DNA of 64,000 nucleotides from Bicyclus anynana (lineage: Eukaryota; Arthropoda; Insecta; Lepidoptera; Nymphalidae). Below are positions 1 through 11,400 of the stretch, piece by piece. The notes beneath the pieces were generated by a model. The model was given only the letters and a program-made list of their open reading frames with translations, made no database searches and was not told the DNA's origin. The DNA lies in the NCBI RefSeq assembly GCF_947172395.1, contig NC_069086.1:13672501-13736500 (forward strand), given 5' to 3'. The first letter of the stretch is position 1. The number at the start of each line of letters is the position of its first letter. Position numbers and translations under genes: made by a program.

Positions 1-194
1 GGGTAGACACTTAATAATCACATAAAAGATGGTTCTCCTAATCTCTACACCTCCGTACTGCACGCATTAGTGAACGCATCGTGTTACGGTTCAAAAACAA
101 TCGGTTAAAGTGTCAAACTGCACTAAGTTAACATGCTCGTCAGTTAGTACCTCACGCTCGTAAGTAACTTAAGTTAGTATCGCGCCGACACCGC

Positions 195-204
195 TTAGCG
201 CCGT
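195..204 (-). other. shi: Candidate terminal coding exon of dynamin (Thr-Arg-Arg-stop)
   Basis: On the minus strand a pyrimidine/G-rich run ending TTGTTCGCAG is followed by A CGG CGC TAA. Joined to exon 15, which ends with two bases (AC), this gives PLIPTRR and a stop and makes the whole CDS a multiple of three (841 codons). The 3' UTR would then leave the window at position 1, where no poly(A) signal is seen. A ten-base coding stretch can match by chance, so this is a proposal; the true end could lie outside the window. Confidence 0.42.
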
Positions 205-311
205 CTGCGAACAACCACAAACACTATTGCTACACCTCTGCTAATATACGTATGTATAACTAACTATGTTTGATTCATTAGTATATAGATAAATAATTAT
301 AAAGTCTAAAC

Positions 312-717
312 CAGAGGTTCCCAAACTTTTTTTCTCATAGACCACTTTCTAATTTAACCGGTTCCGATGGACCCTCTGATAAATTTCTATCCAAAACTCG
401 ACAAAAAATGTAATTATATTCACCTGTGAAAATTTTCGTTGCAGCCACCACGAAAAAACTAATTAATTAATTGATTGTACTGTGAGTGGATGACAAACGG
501 TAAAATTGTCCATGGAAAAAGTTATTTCAGCCAACTTTAATTTTCATAGCTACTCCACAGCACAAGGAAGCAATCAATTCACAAAATATTTTATTTAGAA
601 AACTCCCCATTAGGTAAGAAACCAGATAATTTTGCGTTGACCCCTGCTTACGAATCGTGAACCGCCGAATATTCCGTAAACCCTTGGGGTCAACCTGGAC
701 CACTTTGGGAATCAGTG
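312..717. mobile_element. Non-autonomous hAT-type element (MITE)
   Basis: The ends are CAGAGGTTCCCAAACTTTTT and the imperfect inverse of it (TTTGGGAATCAGTG). A perfect 8-bp duplication GTCTAAAC flanks it at 304-311 and 718-725. An 8-bp target site and CAG-type ends are hAT hallmarks. It is 406 bp with no coding capacity and lies 3' of dynamin exon 15. Confidence 0.85.
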
Positions 718-725
718 GTCTAAAC

Positions 726-1640
726 TAACAATGTATGCTCAGTTTAGTATTAATGTGTACACGAAATAATGAATGAACTCCGCTATAATATCTGTCAAAG
801 CATTTTTTTTTCCACCACAATTAAATAGTAGCAAAACAAACATGTAAGAATTAAAATACAAAAGACTGTTAATTGCTTAGTAGCGGTATATACGAGGCAA
901 CCTTCATGTTCTACAAAAAATTGTCATAATTTGACAAAGCTTACATAATTTGACATAATTAGTCTGGAATTTCTTTGTTTTCTAAGAATGAAAATAAAAA
1001 AATAAATAATTTAATGTACTTAAAGCAAAATCGCCGATAAATGAGGTCTTTAATAACTTCATATCTGTATTTATAGTACCAGTAAAACTGATCCCAAGCT
1101 ATCGCTGTCACAATAAAATACATTTAAAAACCCTTACATGTTTAAATAACTTCACTAAGGCTACATTTAATAGCGAAAAAATTGCATATCACAGCGGATT
1201 TCATAAATTAATTTTGTTATTTATTTATTTATTATCCTATTGTTATACTGGATGATATTAGCAAAGGCGAATGTTATTCATTAACTGATTATTACCCGTT
1301 TTTCTTAGTTTTTCCATCATATATGATTTCCCATTTTTACTTTGTAAATGCACAAAACATAATTGATACACAGAATACCAGGCCCACACACAAATATGCA
1401 TTTATGGCTGTTACATCACCCATATATAGTTTTTATTACTTATATAGATAAGCAAAAGCTGATTATTCAGTTAAATACGTATATTATCTCATTTATAGGA
1501 CAAAACAAACGTAAAAATATAAAACTTCAAATGTGTAGCAAATTTTAAAAATTTCAATTAAAATCAAATATATACTTGAAATTATCATATTTGTATAAAA
1601 ATATAGAACATAAATAAACTTGATAATTATGTTCATACAA
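726..1640. other. No feature seen (3' side of dynamin)
   Basis: AT-rich sequence with no frame longer than about 60 codons that looks coding and no recognised repeat. It may be the last intron of dynamin if the exon at 195-204 is real. Confidence 0.5.
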
Positions 1641-1642
1641 CC

Positions 1643-1891
1643 GTAGGGTTGCCACCGAAATTGGTTAAAGATTTTATTACAGTAACATAGAAATACAAAA
1701 TGATCGATAAGAGAGATATCTTCTAGAGAAGGTTACTTTCTTCTTTCTACATAATCTTTTCTATCTATAATTGAATCTATTTTTTATAATTGAATTGAAA
1801 TCGGACATAAGAGTAAGTAGCTATCTTTAAAAAGGAAATTATCGTCGGCGCAGTTGCATCAAATATGATTTTATAGCGGTGGCAACCCTAC
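1643..1891. mobile_element. MITE with 15-bp terminal inverted repeats
   Basis: A perfect inverted repeat GTAGGGTTGCCACCG lies at 1643-1657 and its complement at 1877-1891. Read with TA as the target site, the ends are GGGTTGCCACCG, as in Tc1/mariner-type MITEs. It is 249 bp, AT-rich inside, non-coding. Confidence 0.8.
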
Positions 1892-1980
1892 CTTTTATGT
1901 GCTTAGTTGCCAATAGAGTTGACTAGCAGGACATGTGCTAGCGTAGCACTGTGCACCGCTGATAGCGCAGTGTTGCGCGA

Positions 1981-2014
1981 CTTAGTGCTCACGTGGGTGG
2001 GTGAGCGGCGGGTG
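1981..2014 (-). repeat. Second copy of the exon 15 end and donor of dynamin
   Basis: The minus strand carries a degenerate copy of the last bases of exon 15 and its donor (CACGTGAGCAC here, CACGTGAGTACAC at 2428-2440). About 30 positions match with small indels. No acceptor was found in front of it, so it is either a relic or an unrecognised alternative exon. Confidence 0.5.
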
Positions 2015-2438
2015 TCGGGGGGAAGAAGACAGAGGGGAGGGGTGTATGAGGGACATGGGGCAACAGAGGGGAAGAAACACGGAAATCTTTATAACAATAC
2101 ACTACAATATTGTGACCCCGACTTGTCGCCGCGAATGTGACTCAGTACATTAATTCTCAAGAGAGCTCTCTACAATTTGCCAAGGAAAGAGAAATGTTGC
2201 CTCTTACGCTCTAAAAAACAAATGAAGAACAGAAATGTATGGCTCACACCACGTAGTAATTCCGCTCCCAACTTTGATTGGTATTACCGCTGGGATTCGT
2301 CGTCGGGAGATTAGGCAAAAGTGTTCCTTTCTAGTGTCTGTTATTAAGATTTATGTGGAAAGGAGGAACGCCACTGGGCTTCGATATCAGCTTGGGCGGA
2401 GGTCTGGGGGGCTCACTGTTGTACGTTAGTGTACTCAC

Positions 2439-5400
2439 GTGGGTATGAGCGGCGCGGGCAGGCCCTGCGAGGGCATGGGGCGGCCGCCGGGCGGCGGGGG
2501 GGCGGAGCCGCCGGGTCGCGACGGCAGCGGCGGCGCAGGTCTGCCGGCACCGCCGCCGGGCACTGGGGGAGCTCCTCGCTGTCCTAGGGAACCTGTGAAG
2601 ACGGTTAGAATATTATTAACCCTTCAAGAGCCTTGACATTGTGTGTATATGCATTGTGCATGATTCGCTTGCTCGACGCGGCACTCCGGTTGGCTGGCGG
2701 CAGTTGACAGATTAATGAGTTGTTTGACTACAGAACTTCTTGTTCCTCTCTCACGAGCGCTTGCACTACATTTTTCAGCCTGAGGCGTAGTACACTCATT
2801 CTCACTGTGTAATACAACTATGTGACGTCAACGATGATGATGACGTACCTTGTTGCGCAGGCGCGGCTCGGCGCGGGCCGCCGGGCGAGGGCGGCGACAG
2901 GCGCGGGTTGGAGTCCAGGCGGCTCTCCAGCCAGTCGTTCTTGACGGGCGGCGGCACGGGCGTGCTGACGGTCGCCATGGACACGTCGCCGATGATCCGC
3001 AGCGCCTCCTTGCACGCGTGGTACATGCGCAGCATCTCCTCGCGCTTGAGCGCCTCCTCGGGGGACTCCTCCATCATTTGCGACTGTTCACAGATAATTA
3101 CAGCATTAAAGCTAAATCAGAAATAATAATAACTGTCGTGATCGCGTCGCGACCTCTTTTCATTAGAGAAGACTATAGGACAAAGGTTAGTAATCTTCTA
3201 GAGGTTCAGAAAGAAAAAGTTACCATATGGTAACAAAAGGTAATCTTGGATTTAAGAACGTGTTGGACCTATCAATGCGTAAGTTTAATCAATGGGTTAT
3301 TGCACCTTTATTAGCTGCTGAATTTAATTTTTTTTGCTGTTTCGACTCGCTTATAGAATTGCTTATTTTTCATACACCCCCATGATATTAGTATCTAATC
3401 AAATAGTTTGCTGAAAAACTCAATTTACAATAAAATCGTGTATTTTTAAGGTCAGCTCTAGGTTGCAACTTCACCCAACAAAATAAGCATTGTTACAATC
3501 AAACACTACTAAACAAAATTTAATTTTTTTTTTTAATTTAATTTAAAGTGTTTAACATAATAAAAAAAATATATCACCTGATCGCCAGACGCGTATAAAT
3601 GCGCCAACAGCTCCCCGTTGATGAAATCTTTGGCATTGTTGATGATCATCATCATGATGGTCTTGGGCACCAGGTCGCGAGTCGTCTTCGTCACTATACG
3701 CATGTACGAGTCCACCAGATTCCTGATCGTCTCCACCTGCCTCTCCAACTGAGGGTCCATACTGCTCGTGCCAGATGTATCTGAACTCTGAAAAAGAATA
3801 TACATCTCATAAGCCATAGTTCCAATAATAGCATATACTATAGCTTGGCAACTTCGTTCGTAACACTCCCGATGTTGCGCGCGGGGCGGGGGGGCGTGTA
3901 GCGATGAATGAACAACCCACGACTGATGCACGTCACTTCCCTCCATGCACGATTTCACACCCACGCAGTCTTTCCGCCCGTCGCCCGCATATCATGGGAG
4001 TGTTATCAACGAACTCGCCAGACCATATTTGTTAACGTTTCTAGAACATGCGCGTTCTTATAGTTAAGCGTTTCACTAGCGGGTTATGAAAAACTGAGGG
4101 TTAGAGTTAAGCGATAGTTTCTATGGATTTAATAACTTTCTCTAATACAAATAAAGTTGCAAATGTAATGATATTTTGTTTCTGTAAGTGTGACCGATTA
4201 CTTATAAGTGTTTTTCATTAATTACGTGAAATGTTTTGTGGGCAAAGGGTCAAGAATAACCCACACCCAATCTTATAAGAGAGAGGTCCTCTGCGTGAAA
4301 TTGGGTCTTGATAAATATCACGTTTTCTCTCTAGTAAAACTTTAAATAACGCGCACGTTCCTATAAACGTTATGAATGTATGTGTATAATATGTAAGGAT
4401 TCTGACAAAGGTAATAAAAGTATGCGAATATTTTTGCTCGTAAATAAAATTAATTAATTATTTAATTACTTTGCTGGCAAGAATCACAAAAACGTTATAT
4501 ATAACTTAAAACTATTTATTTTTGTTTTTTACTGCCAATGAAAAACCGTGGGGAAAAACTAGTTATCTAATATGTCTATACTGTGTTGCATTTTTTAAAT
4601 ACCTATTAGAATTTATCTCAATGTACTACAAGTCATATATGCATAAAATAGTCGACTATGTGAAATTTTGTATTTTATGTATATTTATGTATTCATCTAT
4701 TTGTTAATGTCGTAAAGCATTTAGCGTATGAGTAATTTTAGAAATCTATAACAAAATATGAAGTCTAATGAAAAAGTTACAGTTAGTCGAAACTCTAGCA
4801 TTATTCAGTAAAGCATGAATCAAAAAGCTAATTTCAAGGTTTCACGTAAAAAAGACGTGCAAATTACAGTATTCACTTTCATTTAATGAACTTTGAAAAC
4901 TGCAATTTCATTGTTAAATAGCCTTGAAAGAAAAACTTCCTAGTAACAAAACAACCACCTAATTCTGTTAGCTCATAAGTACTCACCAAATCCAAAAATG
5001 AAATTTCAAACAAAACATCTTCCATAAAGACGATCATGTTATTTTTTTTTTTGCAAATAGACCAATACCACATAAATCAGATATATAACCATAGAATATG
5101 TCAATAAAAAAAAGAGAATACTAGCCATGTCTTTAAACCTGGCCAATATCCCCTCCATATAGATAAACCTGTGAGAAATGGGTACGACAATAGTCCCACT
5201 GGCGGGGATCGAACCCAAAACCTCTTTGATTTGAGTCCGTTCCCTTTACCGTGGGGTTATTGAAGCTTCAAACCAGTATTATCAAAACTACACATGCACA
5301 TTTTTGTGACTAAACCAAACCCTTTTGCAGACACGCCTAAAACAAAATCTCATTGCCTCTATCAGTTCGTAAGCCAGTAACAGATTGATATTATCATTTT

Positions 5401-8400
5401 CATCTCCGGCGATAACTCGTTATTCGTAAAATGCTAAAAAGAATTGTGTTATGATTATGAAGGCCGTTGCACATCTTAAGCCTAGTTCGGACTACCTTCG
5501 TATTTTAGTCGAGTACGACAATTTTTTGGATTTACCGCCCAACAATTGTTTATATTATGGTCAGTTCAGCATCGACAGTGCCTCAAATACGTAAATAAAG
5601 ATCTCAGAGAAGATGGTACTCAGCCTGTAGGCCTGTATTCTCTATCAAACAAACGCTAACGCTTCGAAAATTGAAAAAAAAATGTATGGGTATTATATTT
5701 GTTATCGACATGTCACGTATTCTAGTTTTTTGAGGTTGTGGGGGTTATCTCTGGATCTACTGAACCGATTTTGAAAATTATTTTACTAATAGAAAGCTAT
5801 ATTTTATACCCCTATTCCGACGGCAATGAAAACTACGCGAGTGAAACCGCGGGGCATAGCCTCGTCTGCTCTTCAATATATTTATATCATGACTAGCTGA
5901 CGTATAATCCGCTACTTTGTCAAGTGACTTTTGTCCACGTAAAAAACAATTAAATATTATTTTTCACATTTAAAACCTATACCAGTGGCGATTGAGGCTC
6001 TAATTGCCACATAATGACGTACGAATTAAACTTTACCTTAATATATTTAAAACACATAAAATCCAAACTGGCACAAACATATTCAAAACAAACAAATAAC
6101 ACACGCAAAACAAAAAAGAATGGCAGTCACACTAAAATAACTTCCGAATTGTTTACGGAACGACACGAAAACATACGCCTATATAAAAATATGATACCAA
6201 CAAAGTACATATTAGTATTTTTAATTTACTCGTAGCACTGTTTTTAACCGACTTCAAAAAGGAGGAGGTTCTCAATTCGGTCGGTATTTTTTTTTTTTTT
6301 TTTTTTTATGTATGTACACCGATTACTCAAAGACGCCTGGACCGATTTCAAAAATTCTTTTTTTGTTCGAAACGGTATAGTCCCCATTTGGTCCCATTGC
6401 CATCATGACAAGATCTGATGATGGAATCCTGGAGAAATTGAGGGGAACTTTCGAAAATTATATGGGTGTCTAGTGTGTTCGTGAACTTTTCCATTTAGTG
6501 CCTTTCAGAAATACAAAATTATGAAGGTTTAAAATCGATCTGATGATGGAGTCATAAAACAGACGAGGGAACTCCTTGGCGATTTACAGCAGTTACCTTG
6601 TGTTTGGGCTTGATTAATTTGTCTTAATGAGAACTTTCCACATAGATAGGTTGTGACTGTCATTAGGGGTCTGATGATGAAGACCAAGGTCAATTAAGGG
6701 AACCCCTTAACGGTGTACGGTAGCTACCTTGTGATTGGGCTTGATTAATTTGTATTGCTGAGAATTTTGTACCAAGATGGGTTGTGACTGTCATTAGGGG
6801 TCTGATGTGTTCGTTTGAGATGAAATTTTACACTAAAAATGGAAAAATAATAAAAATTTTAATAAAAAAAATACAACCGACTTCAAAACCAAAAAATGTA
6901 CCCAGTAAACTAAAAAGCGAAAAATAACATCATAATATGTTCTACCTGCTGATCAGTATGAAGGCGGTGCTTAGCCGGTGTTGTCTTGATTTAAGCCATT
7001 TCTGACAGGGCCACATGAAACATCACTGTCTGCAAAATCTAAATGGCTTGAATTAATACATCACCGGCTTAGCACCGCCTTCATACTGATCAGCAGGTAG
7101 AACATATTATGATGTTATTTTTCGCTTTTTAGTTTACTGGGTACATTTTTTGGTTTTGAAGTCGGTTGTATTTTTTTTATTAAAATTTTTATATTTTAAA
7201 AAATTAAATATCACGTGTCTCAAACGGTAAAGAAAAATCGTCTCGAGGAAACCTGCATACCAGAGAATTTTCTTAATTCTCTGCGTGTGTGAAGTCTGCC
7301 AATCCGATTTGGTGGACTATTGGCGTAACCCCTCTCATTCTGAGAGGACACTCGAGCTCAGCAGAGATTTTCATTGTCAGGATATTTAAGTATCTTCCTC
7401 GCTTTGCGTAATAGAGCGTAAATTAATGTGCAGCTAATATTCACAAGGGATCTCATAACACAGCTCTCTTACGACTTTTCACCCGGGAAATCAGACTAAT
7501 TTCAAAAGGACCAGCACCCGAATTCACCAACAAAATTGTCTGTCATTTTTTGAGGGGATTTATGATCCGTGTTTTGCTGTTCCGGCTGAAGAAACGATTC
7601 TTTTTAAATATTGTTTTTTATAACAAACAGCAGACGACGCGCGGATTCACCCGCGTGGTACCGTTACCGTAGGAATACGGGGATAAATTATAACTTATAG
7701 CACCTGAGGAGCTTTCCAATTGTGAAAGATTTTTTCAAATCGGTTCAGTAGTTTCAGAGCCTATTCAATGCAAACAAAATCTTTCCTCTTTATAGTATTA
7801 GTATAGATTTGATATTAATAAATTATTTAAAAATGAAACGTAACTTTATCTTTTAGTAAACTAAAAATTATTGTCTAACTACACAAACCATCATTTTAGG
7901 GAGCTGTTTACACGACGAAAATGATTACAACTATGAGACATTGATTCTATACACACTGTTTTTATAAGCGCGTTAGATCGTTGATCTTATACTTTGACAG
8001 AGGGAACCCTCTGTCAAGCGAGGCAGGTCCTTATGTGATTCGTCTGAGCTCGGGGAGGAATGAATGACGAAATTTGTTCCTGGCTTGCGAACTATGTATA
8101 TACAGTACCAAAAACCGTGTGGTGCCTCCAGACACTCACAAAGAGCGAAGCGCACTTAGCACACAAGCTTCAAAAGTCTATGTCACTTACACTTTTATTT
8201 ACCCCCATTCCCGGAAAAGGCGAAAATAACTAAAAAAATAAAAAGAGAAAACACGTAAAACACAAAACACCAAGTGGAGTAAAATAAAAATCTACAACGG
8301 ACGAAATAAAATTTAAGCTCATAAATACTACAAGCAGCTTTCGTATATACCTAAAAAAAAAATCACACCACAATATCTATAAAAATCATCTAACAGCAAA

Positions 8401-11400
8401 AATTCAAACATGTTATATACCTAACTGAACCTGTGTTTTGTTATCATTTCTGTCCTGCTAAAGGCGTAATTGTTAAGTATACTATAGTATATGCTTATAT
8501 TATATATACTCGTATATAGTATAGGGATTATTTTAAGTTATATCCACAAATGTATAGATAAGAAAATTTTAGTAGTAAGCTATCGAAAAATGTATGTTTC
8601 CGAAAATAAAATCGTTTTAATTCATTTTAAAGATATGCCTTTTCTTATCTGTTCTACAAATATTTGATACGCGACTACGTTTAATTCCAATATTTTCATT
8701 GTCAGAAAAAAAACTTTTTTTTTTTTAAATTCTAATCTGGTCATGTACTTAATTCATTTGTTGTGTTCTATTGTAATAGAGAAACATTTAATTGAAATAT
8801 GTGCTCTCTCTTTTCTTCTTTATGTACAATTAGTATACCCATTTCAGTATTAAGTGATTCCAAAAAACAAAACTTATGTTAAACCAAAGAATATTTAAAT
8901 GTAGTGATGTTTATTTATTAATACAAATTAACAATGTTATTTGTCTCAGAAATCCCTCATTTTTTTAGCTTGTGTTAAATTTGCGTGTAGAATGGTGTTA
9001 ATGCGTGTAATATAGTGGACACACAGTTTAGCGTGATGATTACTACACACCAATTTTGTATTAATTAGCAAACTACATGCCATTAAACATGCTAAAATTT
9101 CATTTAATCTTAATGTATTTCAAGAAAAAAACTATTTTTTGAAAATATTTTATCAACTGCATTTGTTATTCATAAATAATTTTTCATATCAATCAAAATA
9201 TAATTCTTGAAATTCACTTTTAGTGGATTATCGCTTATGATGATCTTAATATATGAATTATGTGATTTTTATGAAGATATACAATAATACATGTAGAACC
9301 AAAAATCCTTGTTTGGACAAACCTCAGTTCCTTCGCTCTGTATCGCATGGCAAAACAACAAATCATTGGATAACTGATAAAACTGTACGTACATAAAACA
9401 TCGTATAACAAATGTATATTATAAATATACCAAATAATTTACAAAATATATAATATTCCAGACTATTATTGGTATTATAAAGCAAATACATCGCTTGAAC
9501 AGGCTAAAGTTTTTACAGGATGAAACAAAAACGAAGAATAAAAAAGGGTAAAGTAGAAAAAATACAGGCAAAAAAAAAACAAAAACAAACAATACAAACA
9601 TACAGACCTCGTCACCGTTGGCCGCTTCAGAAGTCTTCTCCGGGTATACCCCGGCCCTGAGGAAGGACGCCTTCCAAGAGTCTACGTCGTCTTGATTCTC
9701 GCAAGACAACTCAAGCTGCTTGTAATCCTAAAACAAAATTGTTATCATTTGTTTAATTTTAGTCCTTTTTAAGGTTTCATACGTTAAATCGCGATGGGAC
9801 GTGAGACTTAACAAAGTTAGAGTTAAGACGAACAGGCAATTTTTCTAGTGGCACATACTGTGTTCCAGTTTAAAGCCGTCGTCGATGCATCAACGACATA
9901 TTTTGTTTAAGGAAAGAGCTATTATCGAAAAGCCAAATCGAAAATATCGCTTACCCACGTTGCGGTGGGACGAAACAAAGAGAGAGAGAGATATTTTCGA
10001 TCCACCGCTACTGGTTGATAGTCTTGTTATAGTCACGATATCTCTTGTGGTGCATTTCTTGGGCCTACAGTAGGCCTAACAAGCGACCAACGACAAATCT
10101 CGTGAAGATAAATAGACATTGTCGACCAATAGCGGGCGAAACGAAAATATCGCTCTCTTTCTCTCGTTGCGATGGAATAAAAGAGAGAGCGAGAGACAAT
10201 CACTTCACAAGATTTTCACACTGGTCATTATCATTAACATCATCAATTCACTCACTTCAGAAATGACAAAAGTAAAAAATGCAATCTCTTTTTCCCGTGT
10301 CGAATGCATGCTTAGCGTCCAAAAATTGTTTGAAAAATCTTACACAGGTTAATTAACTGTCATATTTATATTAAGCAAGCATTTTTGTTTCTTTTGTGAG
10401 AAATATTTACCATTCATTGGTCGCCCCAACTAAGTCTGATACAAGGCCCCTCCAAGGTACGCTACGCCACTGCTTCTCACACAGTTACCCGCATAATCGT
10501 CAAGTTACCTTGTACACATTCCGCCCCTCGGGGTTGAAGAGCGCGAACATGTGTCGGCGCGACATGAACCCCTGCTCGAGGTCGCGCAGCTTGAGCCCGT
10601 CGAGCGGCAGCATGTACTTCTTCTCGCGCTCCTCCTCATCCTTGAACCAGGAGATGCTCTCCGACGTCAGCACGAACCAGTAGTCGCGAGAGCCACCTGA
10701 TGACGAGAAACATCACCATCATATCAACCTTAATAAAGGCATGGTCCATTTCACGTCCACTCTTGTACCCCGTATCATTAAAATTTAAAAAATACAAGGA
10801 TTTTATTAAAAAATATTAAAGTGAATAAATTTAACTAAATAAAAAGGAATAAATAAAATTAAAACCCAAGTTTTTGAGTTATATTAAGATGGCGCCCTTG
10901 TAGCAACTATAACAATTGACAGCAAACGTCAAATCGACTACTGCATTGAAAACATCATCAATCCGCCATTATTACCTATATTAGTGTTGCATTTCTTGGG
11001 AGAGAATGAATACTATTTCAAAAGAATTAAAGTAAATTCGTAGATTTGTGTAATAAAAATTAGTTAAAATAAATATATTCTTTTATTTACGCCACGGTCA
11101 ACTGATTTTGAGCTCCATACAATTTTGGACCATCTCCTTTGCCATACAACGTGGCAATACTTTAGTTATAATTTTTTATTTCCTTTTTTTTATTCATATT
11201 GCATGTTTAGATAGTTAATTTACTTTAATTTTTAGTTAATTTTAGATAATGTAAATAATTATATAAAAAAAAATGCTAGAAAATAAGAATAATAGATTCC
11301 AAAAAAAACAGGACTACAATACAGTAAAATAAAAATGATCCATTTCAGGATCTTAAAGCAATGTTTACACAAAATTACCTTTCATTATGCCTAAATTGTG

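Noticed and set aside
1907..2140. 77-codon open frame on the plus strand
   Set aside because: GC-rich chance frame across the region holding the degenerate exon 15 copy; no family resemblance.
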